Below are positions 8,952 to 19,059 of a stretch of DNA of 64,000 bases, piece after piece. The stretch covers positions 2,604,001-2,668,000 of the forward strand of contig NC_014618.1 of NCBI RefSeq assembly GCF_000164865.1, read 5' to 3'. Position 1 is the stretch's first letter. Every line of letters starts with the position of its first letter. The notes under the pieces are model-generated. The model was not told where the DNA came from. It made no database searches and saw only the letters and a program-made list of their open reading frames with translations. The position numbers and the translations under genes were made by a program. Source of the stretch: [Enterobacter] lignolyticus SCF1 (GTDB taxonomy: Bacteria; Pseudomonadota; Gammaproteobacteria; Enterobacterales; Enterobacteriaceae).

Positions 8952-10645
8952 CACAGCACCTTCACCCGGGTCACCTCGCCGCCGGTGGCGTCGACGATAT
9001 GCACCGCACAGGACATGCAAGGGTCAAACGAGTGGATAGTACGCACCACCTCCAGCGGTTTCGCCGGGTCAGCGACCGGCGTTCCCACCAGCGAGCGCTC
9101 GTACGGTCCGGGTTCGTCGTTGAAGTTGCGCGGCCCGGCGTTCCACGTGGACGGCACCACCGCCTGATAGTTAGCGATTTTACCGTCGCGGATCACCACC
9201 CAGTGCGACAGCGCCCCGCGCGGCGCTTCGATAAATCCGACGCCGCGAACTTCGCCGTTCAGCGGGATATTCGGCGGAATAAAGGTTTCGTGATCGCCTT
9301 TGCCGATATTGGTCACCAGCGCCTGCCACTGCTCGCCCAGCGTCTGGTGCAGCACGCAGGCATGCACCGCGCGCCCGACGACGCGTCCCAGAGTGGACGG
9401 CAGCTGTTCAGTGGTCAGCGCGTTGCCGGTCAGCGCTTTGTAAGAGGCGTTGACCCGCGCGAAAGTGTCTTTGGTCGGCTGATGTCCGGTCTGCAGGCTG
9501 CACAGCAGCCAGGCCAGCGGCCCCATTTCGACCGCGTTGCCGTAGAAGGTCGGCGCTTTTACCCACGAATATTTGCCGTCTTCCTGCCAGCCGGTGTAGT
9601 TCGGGCGGGTCAGCCCTTCCCACGGCGCCAGCGGCTGGTCATCCTGATACCAGGCATGCTTGCCGCTCTCCTCAATGCCCTTGAGCAGGTAGTCGTCGCG
9701 CTGGCTGGCAATCGGGCGGAAGACGCCTTTTTCCAGGTAGCCCCCCGGCAGCAAAAAGGTGTCGCCTTTGCGGTCGACCGGCAGCTCAGGCACGCAAAGA
9801 TAGCAGTCGGCGCCCTTGCCCATTTCCAGCCACTGCGGGTAGTGCGCGGCGATGACCGCGCTGTCGACCAGATAAACCTGCTCGATAAAGTCGCCCAGCT
9901 TGTCGATAAAGCTTTTCAGGTACATCAGCCGTTCGAGGTTCAGCACGCCCGGCGAGTCGAGGTTGATCGGGTTCGCCACCCCGCCGACCGCGAGGTTCTG
10001 GATATGCGGCGTTTTCCCGCCAAGCACGGCGACAATTCGGTTTGCATCGCGCTGGCACTCCAGCGCCTGCAGATAATGCGCTACGGCTATCAGGTTAACC
10101 TCCGGCGGCAGCGCCATTGCCGGATGTCCCCAGTAACCATTGGCGAAAATACCCAATTGGCCGCTGTCCACCAGGGTTTTAATCTTCTGCTGCACTTTAC
10201 TGAACTCGGCCGCGCTGTTCAGCGGCCAGTTTGACAGGCCGCGCAGCAGGTCGGCGGCTTTTTGCGGGTCGGCCTTCAGCGCCGACGTCACGTCCACCCA
10301 GTCCAGCGCCGAGAGCTGATAAAAATGCACGATATGGTCGTGAATGCTGTGGGCGGCGGCGATAATGTTGCGAATGTACTGGGCGTTGACCGGCACCTCC
10401 ATGCCCAGCGCATTCTCCACCGCGCGTACCGAGGCCAGCGCATGAATGGTGGTGCACACGCCGCAGATGCGCTGCACGATCATCCACGCATCTCGCGGGT
10501 CGTTGCCTTTAACAATCTCCTCCATACCGCGCCACATTGTCCCGGAAGACCAGGCTTTGACGACTTTGCCCCCTTCAATCTCGCAGTCGATACGCAGGTG
10601 CCCCTCAATGCGGGTAACGGGATCAATGGTGATGCGTTGGCTCAT
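8951..10645 (-). CDS. hybC: Hydrogenase-2 large subunit (NiFe)
   Basis: Catalytic subunit (564 aa) carrying the NiFe centre of the periplasm-facing uptake hydrogenase. The two ligand pairs are present: Cys61 and Cys64 in RICGVC, and Cys543 and Cys546 in DPCMSC. The 15-residue tail after His549 (IVDATGGEVTRVKVL) is the expected peptide removed by HybD. No signal peptide is seen, as it is exported piggy-back with HybO. Its ATG overlaps the 3' end of hybB by 23 bases. Confidence 0.97.
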   Translation of the reverse strand: MSQRITIDPVTRIEGHLRIDCEIEGGKVVKAWSSGTMWRGMEEIVKGNDPRDAWMIVQRICGVCTTIHALASVRAVENALGMEVPVNAQYIRNIIAAAHSIHDHIVHFYQLSALDWVDVTSALKADPQKAADLLRGLSNWPLNSAAEFSKVQQKIKTLVDSGQLGIFANGYWGHPAMALPPEVNLIAVAHYLQALECQRDANRIVAVLGGKTPHIQNLAVGGVANPINLDSPGVLNLERLMYLKSFIDKLGDFIEQVYLVDSAVIAAHYPQWLEMGKGADCYLCVPELPVDRKGDTFLLPGGYLEKGVFRPIASQRDDYLLKGIEESGKHAWYQDDQPLAPWEGLTRPNYTGWQEDGKYSWVKAPTFYGNAVEMGPLAWLLCSLQTGHQPTKDTFARVNASYKALTGNALTTEQLPSTLGRVVGRAVHACVLHQTLGEQWQALVTNIGKGDHETFIPPNIPLNGEVRGVGFIEAPRGALSHWVVIRDGKIANYQAVVPSTWNAGPRNFNDEPGPYERSLVGTPVADPAKPLEVVRTIHSFDPCMSCAVHIVDATGGEVTRVKVL

Positions 10646-11822
10646 GCTCTACCTCTAAATTTTTATGTTCACTCTGGCGTTCGTGCGCTGGCAGCACCGG
10701 CAGCAGCCGGACAAGCAGGATGTACGCACACACCTCAATGGCGACAAAGCCAATGGAAATCAGCAGCTCGCTGGGGGTCGGGAAATAGCCGTAGCCGTTG
10801 CCCGGGTCATAGGCCAGCAGCGCATAGTTAAGACGCCAGAACGCCGCGCCGCAGACCATGCACAGCGCGCCGACAAACAGCCAGCGCGGGTCGCGGCGGT
10901 TGCGCTTCCAGCGGAAAATCAGCAGCGGGGTCAGCATCAGCAGCGTTTCCACCCAGAAAGAGAGGGCGAAACGGTCGAAATGCCACAGGTACGCCGTCTT
11001 GTCGCGCACAATGATTTCGCCAAAGCGCAGGACGATAAACAGCAGCAGGAAGACCTCGATAAGCCGCGTCAGGCGGGTAAACAGCGGCGTTTCGTCAGCC
11101 CCCTTGCCCCGCAGCCCCGACTGTACCAGCGAGCCTTCGAAAATGACGATCGAAAAGCCCAGAATGGCGGCGGTCAGCAGCGAGAACAGCGGCAGCATCT
11201 CGTAGCTCTGCCACAGCGGATGTACCTTGTAGCCGGCGGCGATCATCAGCGACCCCATCGACGACTGGTGCATCGACGGCAGCAAGGCGCCAAGGGCGAT
11301 AATCAGAAACATCGCTTTGTTCAGCCAGCGCAGCGGACGCTTCCAGCCGAGGCGCTCGCACAGCGCCGGCGCGAACTCAAGCGTGACGATGCCGATGTAA
11401 ATCGTCATACAGACCGCCGTTTCGAACAGCACCGACGAGGTGTTGAAATAGCCCGGGATGTAGAAGTACGGCAGGTTCCAGTAGCGGCCGACGTCAATGG
11501 TGATAGACAGACCGCCCAGCGAGTAGCCGAACAGGCTGGCCAGCAGCGCCGGTCGCACCAGCGGGTGATATTCGCCGCGGTTAAAGACATACACCGCCCA
11601 GGCCAACGCCCAGCCGCCGCACGCCAGCCCAGTGCCCACCAGCAGGTCGAAGGCTATCCAGATCCCCCAGGGATAGCCGCCGTTAAGATCGGAAACATCG
11701 CCAATGCCAAACACCAGACGCTTGACGATGAGCAGCAGGCACAGCACGACAAACGGCGCCATCAGCATCACCGGCCAGCTCACCAGGCGCCCGCCGAGAG
11801 GGCTCATTTTATGCGTCGCCAT
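10623..11822 (-). CDS. hybB: Hydrogenase-2 membrane subunit HybB
   Basis: Integral membrane subunit of the NrfD/PsrC type (399 aa, about ten transmembrane segments). It links hydrogen oxidation to the quinone pool. The sequence follows E. coli HybB closely ([44 protein letters not shown]). The start at 11822 is chosen because AAAAGGA lies eight bases upstream and the N-terminus aligns ([11 protein letters not shown]). A second ATG five codons later is possible. It overlaps hybA by 14 bases. The C-terminus ends in a short His run. Confidence 0.95.
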   Translation of the reverse strand: MATHKMSPLGGRLVSWPVMLMAPFVVLCLLLIVKRLVFGIGDVSDLNGGYPWGIWIAFDLLVGTGLACGGWALAWAVYVFNRGEYHPLVRPALLASLFGYSLGGLSITIDVGRYWNLPYFYIPGYFNTSSVLFETAVCMTIYIGIVTLEFAPALCERLGWKRPLRWLNKAMFLIIALGALLPSMHQSSMGSLMIAAGYKVHPLWQSYEMLPLFSLLTAAILGFSIVIFEGSLVQSGLRGKGADETPLFTRLTRLIEVFLLLFIVLRFGEIIVRDKTAYLWHFDRFALSFWVETLLMLTPLLIFRWKRNRRDPRWLFVGALCMVCGAAFWRLNYALLAYDPGNGYGYFPTPSELLISIGFVAIEVCAYILLVRLLPVLPAHERQSEHKNLEVEHEPTHHH

Positions 11823-12831
11823 GGTTATCATCCTTTTTGTCTTCGTGCTTATCCGCAGGCTTATGGCGCATGTTGCGCTGCACCAGGAAGGTTATCCCGG
11901 CGAGCGCGGCAAACGGCAGCACCATCCCCTTGTACAGCGAATGCTGTATATGCTCCGAACGCGCGCCGGTCGACAGCTCCGCCAGCGCGGGCAGGCCAAG
12001 GTTGTCAAACGGCACCCCCGCCAGCACCAGTACCTGCGTGCCGCCCCCCTCTTTTTCGCCGTACAGATGCGGCTCATAGTGCGCCACCGGGTGCTCATAG
12101 CGATCGCTGCTCTGCAGCGTCTGGCGCGGGTAGCGGTAGGTTTCCCCAGGTTTGGCGGCCAGCCGCTTGTGGGCTTCCTCCATCAGCTGCTCGCGGGTGC
12201 CGAAGATGACCGCCCCCGTCGGGCAGACGTCGACGCAGCCCGGCAGACCGCCGTTATCCAGCCGCTCGACGCCTTTCTGGTTGCACAGCTCGCACTTGTG
12301 AATTTTGCCGAAGGGGTTGTCGTAATCGTATTTCGGTACGTTGAACGGGCACCCCACCATGCAGTAGCGGCAGCCGGTACAGACATCGGGGTTGTAATGG
12401 ACGATGCCGGTTTTCGGGTCTTTCTGCATCGCCTGCACCGGGCAGACGGAGACGCAGTTGGGATCCACGCAGTGCATACACTGCTTTTTGATGTAGGCGT
12501 AACCGTCGTCCACCCGATCCTTATTCACGCCCTTGCCGCTATGCCAGACCTGAATGATGTTGTTGGTGTACGGGCTGAGCTTGTCGTTGTTCGACCAGGT
12601 CGGTTCGGTGCCCGCATAGGCGTAGGTTTCGCCGTGCGGCTCATCGGTATGGTTGATGCGCTGGCACTCGCTGACGCAGGCCTGGCAGCCCACGCACAGC
12701 GTTGAGTCATACAGCATGCCCAGGGAATTCGGGACAGGCGGTTTATTCTCGGCGCCCGCGCGAGCCGACGGCGCGACGCCTGCCAGCATCGCGCCTGCGG
12801 ATGCCAGTTTTAAAAAATGACGTCTGTTCAC
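11809..12831 (-). CDS. hybA: Hydrogenase-2 iron-sulfur subunit HybA
   Basis: Periplasmic ferredoxin-like electron carrier (340 aa) between HybO and HybB. It has a Tat signal (NRRHFLK), four cysteine clusters for [4Fe-4S] centres ([35 protein letters not shown]) and a C-terminal hydrophobic anchor (about 298-316). The start codon is GTG at 12829-12831 with AAGGAG upstream, three bases after the hybO stop. About a dozen residues longer than E. coli HybA (near residues 65-75 and at the C-terminus). Confidence 0.95.
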   Translation of the reverse strand: MNRRHFLKLASAGAMLAGVAPSARAGAENKPPVPNSLGMLYDSTLCVGCQACVSECQRINHTDEPHGETYAYAGTEPTWSNNDKLSPYTNNIIQVWHSGKGVNKDRVDDGYAYIKKQCMHCVDPNCVSVCPVQAMQKDPKTGIVHYNPDVCTGCRYCMVGCPFNVPKYDYDNPFGKIHKCELCNQKGVERLDNGGLPGCVDVCPTGAVIFGTREQLMEEAHKRLAAKPGETYRYPRQTLQSSDRYEHPVAHYEPHLYGEKEGGGTQVLVLAGVPFDNLGLPALAELSTGARSEHIQHSLYKGMVLPFAALAGITFLVQRNMRHKPADKHEDKKDDNHGDA

Positions 12832-12834
12832 GGC

Positions 12835-13962
12835 TTACTCCTTGTGCGATGGCGTCTCGTCATCTTTGTGCTGCGTTTTTTTCTGCCGTCCCAGCTCTTT
12901 TACCGTCATCAGGCTGACGCCTGCCACCAGGCCCACCACACCGCCGAGCAGGCCGATGGCCGTCGGGCTGATATGCCCGCCCTCCTGGCTTTTGACATCG
13001 GGTTTGGCGCTGCGCGGCGTCGGGTTCTCGACGCTTGCCAGCTGGGCAATCCCTTTGGTGAAGCCAATGCCCTCTTCGTTGCAGCCGTAGCAGGGATGAC
13101 CAATACCGACCGGCCATATTCCGCCGCCGATATCGCAGAACTCCAGCGTCGGGCAGTTGCCCCAGGTCTCCGGCCCTTTACAGCCAAGGTGATAGAGACA
13201 CCAGCCCTGGCGATGGCCTTCGTCGCCGAACTGTTTGGCGAAGCGTCCGGCGTCAAAGTGCGGGCGCCGCTCGCAGTTTTCGTGAATAAGCCGCCCATAG
13301 GCAAATTCCGGGCGCTGTTTGGCATCAAGCTTCGGAGGACGCTGGTAAGTGATGATATGCGCCACCGTCGCCAGGAAGTTGTGCGGGTTTGGCGGACAGC
13401 CTGGAATGTTAATCACCGTTTTGCCCGGCAGCACGTCCTGCAGGCTGACCGCGCCGGTCGGGTTGACGCCGCTCGCCGCCACGCCGCCCCATGCGGCGCA
13501 GGAGCCGATGGCGATCACCGCCGCCGCATGCTCCGCGGCGTCGCGGATATGCTCGACGATGGGCTTACCGGCCACCATACAGTAGATCCCGCCATCCTTC
13601 ATCGGGATGGAGCCGTCGACCACCAGCACGTACTTGCCTTTATACTGGGCGATCGCCCGGTGCTTGTTCTCTTCGGCCTGCTCGCCAAATGCGGCGGAGA
13701 GGACCTCGTGGTACTCCATGGAGATAACGTTGAGCAGTAAATTCTCGATGGTGGGATGGGTCGCACGCAGCAGCGATTCCGTACAGCCGGTGCACTCCTG
13801 AGCGCCAATCCAGATAACCGGCGGGCGCTGCGGGGACGTTACCGAGTCTGCGATTTCAGCCGCCGCGCCGGGGGATAACCCCATCGTGGCTGCAAGCGCA
13901 GTACAAAGCTTAAGAAAATCACGACGATTGACACCCTCAGGAAAAAGCAACTGATTTTCCAT
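12835..13962 (-). CDS. hybO: Hydrogenase-2 small subunit HybO
   Basis: Small subunit (375 aa) with three Fe-S clusters that passes electrons from HybC. Tat signal NRRDFLK followed by a hydrophobic stretch; cluster cysteines in ECTGCTES, GSCAAWGG, PGCPPNP, HLGCKGPETWGNC and HPCYGCNEEG; and one C-terminal membrane helix (IGLLGGVVGLVAG) ending in a charged tail. The start at 13962 (MENQLL) fits the family; AAGGA lies about 13 bases upstream, rather far. First gene of the hyb-hyp operon, with an FNR box upstream. Confidence 0.95.
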   Translation of the reverse strand: MENQLLFPEGVNRRDFLKLCTALAATMGLSPGAAAEIADSVTSPQRPPVIWIGAQECTGCTESLLRATHPTIENLLLNVISMEYHEVLSAAFGEQAEENKHRAIAQYKGKYVLVVDGSIPMKDGGIYCMVAGKPIVEHIRDAAEHAAAVIAIGSCAAWGGVAASGVNPTGAVSLQDVLPGKTVINIPGCPPNPHNFLATVAHIITYQRPPKLDAKQRPEFAYGRLIHENCERRPHFDAGRFAKQFGDEGHRQGWCLYHLGCKGPETWGNCPTLEFCDIGGGIWPVGIGHPCYGCNEEGIGFTKGIAQLASVENPTPRSAKPDVKSQEGGHISPTAIGLLGGVVGLVAGVSLMTVKELGRQKKTQHKDDETPSHKE

Positions 13963-14010
13963 TCTTTTTATTTGTTCCTTTTTGACAACCGGTACAAGAT
14001 TCAATGCATG

Positions 14011-14058
14011 CCTATATAGGGTGATTGTTTTCCGCAGACATGAATTGATTTCCATCAA
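14011..14058 (-). promoter_or_regulatory. FNR-dependent promoter of the hyb-hyp operon
   Basis: Positions 14045-14058 read TTGAT-TTCC-ATCAA, a perfect match to the FNR consensus TTGAT-N4-ATCAA. A TATATA hexamer at 14013-14018 lies at about the spacing expected for a class II FNR-activated promoter (site centre roughly 43-46 bp upstream of a predicted start near 14006-14008). The hybO ATG is 83 bp beyond the box. This predicts anaerobic induction, as for E. coli hyb. The site could in principle also affect the convergent-side gene yaaU, which ends at 14135. Confidence 0.75.
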
Positions 14059-14134
14059 CTTTTAATTATCCAGGGGAATATCATTCTGGATAACTTGAAT
14101 AAAATCGCTTCAGCAAATATATCGTTTCCGTCAT

Positions 14135-15460
14135 TCAGCTATATTTTTTCAGAATGGTTATCTTTCCGGTTTGCGATAAAGAAAGTCCGCGCGTCTCCGG
14201 AGCGAACAAAATAGAAACAACCAGCCCCACCAGCGATATCAATGCGCCAATCAGCATGACGGTGCTGATGCCATAGCGGGTAATAAATACCGGCAGCGCC
14301 CAGGTGGAAACCACGGTGCCGACCCGGCTAATGGACATGATCACCCCAACCGCCGACGCGCGGATATCGGTGGGAAAAAGCTCATTAGGATAGAGCCACT
14401 GCAGGATCCCCGGCCCGCCGGAAAAGAAGGCGTAAACGGCAAAAGCGATGACCACCAGCCAGATCCCGAGGTTGGAGACCAGCCCTAACACCGCCAGCGC
14501 AATGGTCATGATGGCGAAACTGCCGATGAGCAGCGGCCGCCGGCCAATTTTGTTCAGCCAGTACATCGCCGGAATACAGCCGAGCATAAAAAACAGGCTG
14601 ATCACCACGTTGCCCAGCGCGGCGTTGCGCCCTTCATCCCAGCCAAGCAGCCCGACAATCTGCGGCCCGAAGGTATAGATGGCGAACATCGGGATCACCT
14701 GGCAGGTCCAGATAGCGGCGACGAACAGCACAAACGGAAAATGGCGCTTATTAAACAACTGCATAAACCGCGTTTCCTGCTGCGGTTCCTCATCAAAAAC
14801 CACCCGCTCGCCGAACAGCTTCAGCATCATCTGCTCGCACTCCTGCACCCGCCCCTTGCGCAGCAGCCAGCGCGGCGACTCGGGGAGATCGAAGCGGCCA
14901 ATCAGGATAATTACGCACGGAATAAAGGCGCTGCCCAGCATCCAGCGCCAGCCGCCGTCGACCTCGTACAGCAGATACCCCACCAGGTTGGCGCAGGTGG
15001 CGCCGACGTACCACATCGCGGCGATAAAGCCGACGGCGAACGCCCGCTGGCGGGTGTTGGAAAACTCGGTGATCATCGAGGTGGCGATGGGATAATCGGC
15101 GCCAATCACGATGCCGATCAGCACCCGCATCACCAGCAGCTCCATTGGCGAAGAAACAAACATAGTGCCGAGCGAAATAATACCGATAGCGACAATATCA
15201 ATAAGAAACATTTTGCGTCGCCCGACCCTGTCGGAAATATAACCAAATAATGACGTACCAATAAATAATCCGGCCAGCGTCGCGGCGCCGAGCAGGCCTA
15301 TCCACTCGGCATCAAGATGTAATAACGGCGTCAGCTGTTCCAGGGCCACGCCAATTATCACCAGAACATAGCCATCAAGAAACGGCCCTCCGCTTCCCCA
15401 CAGCATTATCCGGCGATGTATTGATGTGAATCGAATATCGTCAAAATTTCTGGCTTGCAT
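14135..15460 (-). CDS. yaaU: MFS transporter YaaU
   Basis: Twelve-helix major facilitator transporter (441 aa) of the sugar-porter-like branch. Signature loops DRVGRRK, PESPRWLLRKG and NKIGRRP are present. It is very close to E. coli YaaU, which likewise follows fixX. The substrate is not established; the location suggests a carnitine-related metabolite but that is inference. A terminator-like hairpin separates it from fixX, so it may be transcribed partly on its own. Confidence 0.92.
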   Translation of the reverse strand: MQARNFDDIRFTSIHRRIMLWGSGGPFLDGYVLVIIGVALEQLTPLLHLDAEWIGLLGAATLAGLFIGTSLFGYISDRVGRRKMFLIDIVAIGIISLGTMFVSSPMELLVMRVLIGIVIGADYPIATSMITEFSNTRQRAFAVGFIAAMWYVGATCANLVGYLLYEVDGGWRWMLGSAFIPCVIILIGRFDLPESPRWLLRKGRVQECEQMMLKLFGERVVFDEEPQQETRFMQLFNKRHFPFVLFVAAIWTCQVIPMFAIYTFGPQIVGLLGWDEGRNAALGNVVISLFFMLGCIPAMYWLNKIGRRPLLIGSFAIMTIALAVLGLVSNLGIWLVVIAFAVYAFFSGGPGILQWLYPNELFPTDIRASAVGVIMSISRVGTVVSTWALPVFITRYGISTVMLIGALISLVGLVVSILFAPETRGLSLSQTGKITILKKYS

Positions 15461-15503
15461 TTTTATTTCTCGTTATATGTCCAAAATAAGTTATCCGCCG
15501 GAC

Positions 15504-15534
15504 AAAAAAACTCCCGGGCACGGAGCCGCGGGAG
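15504..15534 (-). terminator. Rho-independent terminator after fixX
   Basis: On the minus strand CTCCCG pairs with CGGGAG (with a further GGC/GCC inside), followed directly by seven T residues. It lies 18 bases beyond the fixX stop and before yaaU, so most fixABCX transcription probably ends here with some read-through. Confidence 0.85.
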
Positions 15535-15551
15535 AACCAGAAGAAAAATCG

Positions 15552-15839
15552 TTAACCGTAGCGATATTCCACACCGAACGTTCCGCGCGGGTATTCCCAT
15601 TTCTCCAGCGCGCTGCCCAGCCCGAGGATCCGGCAGGTGCCGCACTCGAGGCAACCGGCATAATCGAAGCGCACGGAGCCGTCGTCCTGTTTTTTATACA
15701 GCCCCGCCGGGCAGGCTTTGGTTAACAGCTCCATCACCTGCATATCCGGCTGCGATTTCACGATGATGTGCGGGTTATCTTCATCCACATTGAATTTATT
15801 GATGCCCAGTTTGACATCCACATTGACAGGCGTACTCAT
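15552..15839 (-). CDS. fixX: Ferredoxin-like protein FixX
   Basis: Ferredoxin-like partner of FixC, 95 aa as in E. coli. Cysteines at 43 (CPAG) and 63, 66, 69 (CLECGTC) can hold one [4Fe-4S] cluster. With FixABC it is thought to pass electrons to crotonobetaine reduction by the Cai enzymes. Its ATG overlaps the fixC stop (ATGA). Confidence 0.96.
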   Translation of the reverse strand: MSTPVNVDVKLGINKFNVDEDNPHIIVKSQPDMQVMELLTKACPAGLYKKQDDGSVRFDYAGCLECGTCRILGLGSALEKWEYPRGTFGVEYRYG

Positions 15840-17122
15840 AGTGACGTTACTCCCTTCAGGCCGTCTTTAAGCAGGTTGATAAAGCCGACTTTTTTACCGT
15901 ATTGCAGCAGCGTTTTGCGCAGCGGCACCGGCGCTTTACCGGTGACGGTAAACAGCTCCCCGGCGATGCCGACCGCCATTTCCGGGTACTGCGAAAACAT
16001 CCGCGGATTATCGAGAAATGCGGGCATCTTCTGATACATCTTCATGTCCCGCAGCGCCCCGGCCTCCAGCAGCCGCAGGTATTCGCTCAGGCTCTGCCTG
16101 CTGAAATCGGCTTTTTGCATTGCCGCCAGCACCGCTTTAGCCGCCGCTTCGCCCGATGAAATCGCCAGATCCATCCCGCGGATGGTAAAGCCGAGGTTCA
16201 TGCACATTCCGGCGGCATCTCCGGTCACCAGCACGCCGTCGCGCACCAGCTCGGTCTGCATGCGCAACCCGGCTTCCGGCACCACGTGCGCGGCGTATTC
16301 CACCATCTTGCCGCCCGCGATCAGCGGCGCGACGGCCGGATGCTGTTTGAAATCTTCCAGCATCTGCGGCACCGACTTTTTCGCCTCTTTCAGATGATGC
16401 AGCCCGCACACCAGACCGAGGGACACGGTCGATTCATTGGTATACAGGAAACCGCCGCCCATCAGACCGTCGGTGGGCGCACCGGCGAACAGCCAGGCGA
16501 CGCCCTCATTGCCCGTCAGGTTAAAGCGGTCCTGCAGCACCTCTTTCGGCAATTCGATGAGCTCTTTAACGCCGACGGCGACGTTCTCCGCCGCCACCGG
16601 TTTCGTCATCCCGAGCTGTTCGGCGAGCAGCGAGTTGACGCCGTCGGCGAGGATCACCGTTTTCGCCTCCAGCACATCGCCGTCGGCCTCCACGCCAATG
16701 ACCCTGCCGTCCTTTTCCACCAACCTGTCGACGCGGATCCCGGTGATGCACTGCGCACCCGCGTTTTCCGCCTGCTCCATCAGCCAGGCGTCAAATTTGC
16801 TGCGCAGCACCGACCAGGAGACCTCGCCGGGATGGCGCTCGTCGCCGCTCTGGTAATCCACGGTCATCGCCCGCGATCCGCTCAGAAATGAGAGCTTTTC
16901 CCGGGTGATAACCCGTTCCACCGGCGCGGTTTCAGCAAAGCCTGGGATAATGCGCTCAAGGCTGTGCGCATACATTCGCCCGCCGGTGACGTTTTTCCCA
17001 CCCGCGGAGTTGCCGCGTTCGATCAGTAATACCTGCGCCCCTTCTCTGGCGAGCACCAGCGCCGCAACGCAGCCCGCCAGACCAGCCCCTACGATAATGG
17101 CATCGAAGACATCTTCGGACAT
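15836..17122 (-). CDS. fixC: Electron-transfer flavoprotein-quinone oxidoreductase FixC
   Basis: FAD-containing oxidoreductase of 428 aa, the same as E. coli FixC. N-terminal dinucleotide-binding motif GAGLAG (residues 12-17) and a second FAD motif GDAAGMCMN near the C-terminal third. It probably links the FixAB flavoprotein to a quinone or to FixX in anaerobic carnitine reduction. Start at 17122 (MSEDVF) with GTGGAG upstream; an ATG two codons earlier is possible. The overlap with fixX indicates coupling. Confidence 0.95.
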   Translation of the reverse strand: MSEDVFDAIIVGAGLAGCVAALVLAREGAQVLLIERGNSAGGKNVTGGRMYAHSLERIIPGFAETAPVERVITREKLSFLSGSRAMTVDYQSGDERHPGEVSWSVLRSKFDAWLMEQAENAGAQCITGIRVDRLVEKDGRVIGVEADGDVLEAKTVILADGVNSLLAEQLGMTKPVAAENVAVGVKELIELPKEVLQDRFNLTGNEGVAWLFAGAPTDGLMGGGFLYTNESTVSLGLVCGLHHLKEAKKSVPQMLEDFKQHPAVAPLIAGGKMVEYAAHVVPEAGLRMQTELVRDGVLVTGDAAGMCMNLGFTIRGMDLAISSGEAAAKAVLAAMQKADFSRQSLSEYLRLLEAGALRDMKMYQKMPAFLDNPRMFSQYPEMAVGIAGELFTVTGKAPVPLRKTLLQYGKKVGFINLLKDGLKGVTSL

Positions 17123-17237
17123 AACCACTCCACTACATGCAGTAAAACGGCGAAGCGTATTTCTGGCCTCGCCAGGTTGTACTCAAAATCATTCAAACAG
17201 CCAACGCAGAGGCTGTCTGAGGGATGAAGAGTAGAGA

Positions 17238-18179
17238 TTAATTCTCCAGCTGGCGGGTCAGCGCGGGCAGGATCTTAAAGAGATCGCCCACAATGCCGTA
17301 GTCCGCGTACTGAAAAATGGGCGCATTCTTGTCTTTATTGATGGCGACGATGGTCTGCGCGCCGTTGGCCCCGACCATGTGCTGGATTTGCCCGGAGATG
17401 CCGACCGCCAGATAAAGCTCAGGTTTCAGCATCAGGTTAGAGATCCCGACATAGCGCTCGTGCTCCATCCACTTTTCGTTCTCCGCCACCGGGCGGGAAC
17501 AGGCGAGCTCCGCGCCAATCGCGCTGCAGAGGTCGGCGGCGAGGCTGATGTTCTCTTTGCTGCCGATGCCGCGCCCTACGCTGACCACCAGGCGGGCTTT
17601 ATCCAGATCCACCGCGTTGCTTTCCCGGGCCTGAACGGCGGTACGCACCACGCTGTGCTTCGGCGCTATCCACGCCGCTAGCTGAGCGGTGCCGCTGAGC
17701 GCGGTATCCGGCTGTATAGCGTCAAATGCGCCAGTGCTGAGCGTAGCGACACACCAGGCTGAACGCAGCGTTTCATCGCCAAACGCCAGCCCGCCGTACA
17801 CCATATGTCTGGCAACCAGCGCGCCGCCGTCGACCGCCAGCGCGGCCGCGTCGTTGGTGACGGCGGCGCCAAGGCGGGCGCCGAGCCGTGCGGCAAGCAG
17901 TTTGCCCCGGCGGCTGTTGGGCAGCAACACCAGCCCGCCGTCGCTTTGCCCCTGCAGCGTACTGGCGATGGTATCGGCGTAGTCTTCAACAATTCGGTCG
18001 TCCGGTTTTCCCTCAAGCTGCCAGACGCCGTGCGCGCCAAGCCGGAAGGCGGCGCTGCTCTGCTCCGCATTCAGCGTAAAGGCCTGGATTTTGTCTCCCA
18101 GGGCGCGGGCGCCCCCCATCAGTTCCGGCAGTCGGGACAAGGTGTCGCTGAATACCCATACGGATGAAAACGTGCTCAT
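17238..18179 (-). CDS. fixB: Electron transfer flavoprotein alpha subunit FixB
   Basis: ETF alpha-type subunit (313 aa, equal to E. coli). The C-terminal FAD-binding domain is recognisable ([47 protein letters not shown]). It forms the electron transfer flavoprotein with FixA. It starts 11 bases after the fixA stop. A 115-bp spacer to fixC holds a small hairpin (ACAGCC/GGCTGT, 17197-17216), which may tune relative expression. Confidence 0.95.
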   Translation of the reverse strand: MSTFSSVWVFSDTLSRLPELMGGARALGDKIQAFTLNAEQSSAAFRLGAHGVWQLEGKPDDRIVEDYADTIASTLQGQSDGGLVLLPNSRRGKLLAARLGARLGAAVTNDAAALAVDGGALVARHMVYGGLAFGDETLRSAWCVATLSTGAFDAIQPDTALSGTAQLAAWIAPKHSVVRTAVQARESNAVDLDKARLVVSVGRGIGSKENISLAADLCSAIGAELACSRPVAENEKWMEHERYVGISNLMLKPELYLAVGISGQIQHMVGANGAQTIVAINKDKNAPIFQYADYGIVGDLFKILPALTRQLEN

Positions 18180-18190
18180 AACCTCTCCCC

Positions 18191-18964
18191 TTATTTGATG
18201 ATTTTGCGCAGGTGATCCGCAAACGCGGCGATCTGATCGTCGCCGTCGCCCTCAATAATGATGCGCTGGCGCACCTTCTGCTTCGGTGCGGCAACCCGCT
18301 GCTCGGACAGAACCGCCGTCTCGCCGATACCGAGATCGGCCGCGCTCCAGGCCTGCACCGGTTTCTTTGCCGCATTGAGAATGGCTTTCATCGAAGGGAT
18401 CTGCGGCGCGTTAATGTCGGTTGATACCGCAATCACCGCTGGAAGCGGGACCGTCAGCGTTTCGCTCTCGTCCTCAAGCTCACGTTCAACCGTGATGGAC
18501 TCAGGGGTTAAGGCAAGAATTTTTTTAATCCCGTTAAGCGCGGGGATGTGCAGCGCTTCTCCCACCAGCAGCCCCACCTGCTGGGCATACAGATCGGCGG
18601 AACCGTCGCCGCAGAGCATCAGTGAGAAGCCAATTTTGTTCGCCGCCGCCGCAAGTCCTGCGGCGGTCTGGTGCGGCAGCGCGTGTTCGAACCGCTCATC
18701 CACCACCACCACCAGCTCGTCCGGCCCGCGGGAGAGCACGTCTTTGCGCCCCTTCGCGTTATTCAGCGCCGCGCCGCCCACGCTCAGCGCGACGATCTTA
18801 GCCTCCGGCAGCCCGGCTTTGAGCTGAACCGCCGCTTCAATGGCGTTCAGATCGTACTGGCTGATTTTGCCGTCCGCGCGGGAAAAATCGAGTGAACCGT
18901 CAGCGCTGTTTACGGCAATATCCTGTTCATCGGGAACACACTTATAGCATGTAATAATATTCAT
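18191..18964 (-). CDS. fixA: Electron transfer flavoprotein beta subunit FixA
   Basis: ETF beta-type subunit (257 aa). It has the N-terminal [13 protein letters not shown], the [12 protein letters not shown] stretch and the [15 protein letters not shown] nucleotide-binding region. Start at 18964 with AGGAGATG directly upstream and agreement with E. coli FixA; a frame running back to 19072 is rejected because it enters the shared control region. First gene of fixABCX, facing caiT. Confidence 0.95.
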   Translation of the reverse strand: MNIITCYKCVPDEQDIAVNSADGSLDFSRADGKISQYDLNAIEAAVQLKAGLPEAKIVALSVGGAALNNAKGRKDVLSRGPDELVVVVDERFEHALPHQTAAGLAAAANKIGFSLMLCGDGSADLYAQQVGLLVGEALHIPALNGIKKILALTPESITVERELEDESETLTVPLPAVIAVSTDINAPQIPSMKAILNAAKKPVQAWSAADLGIGETAVLSEQRVAAPKQKVRQRIIIEGDGDDQIAAFADHLRKIIK

Positions 18965-19059
18965 TACATCTCCTGAAATATCGATAAATACGTCATTGGC
19001 TACCCCAATGGAATATATGAGTAACATACAAAAACGGCCAAAAATAAAACCTGAATCAC

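Noticed and set aside
8114..10234. 706-codon plus-strand open frame opposite hybE-hybD-hybC
   Set aside because: Shadow of high-GC coding on the other strand; the translation is low-complexity Arg/Gln/His-rich with no domain, and the minus-strand genes are clear homologues.
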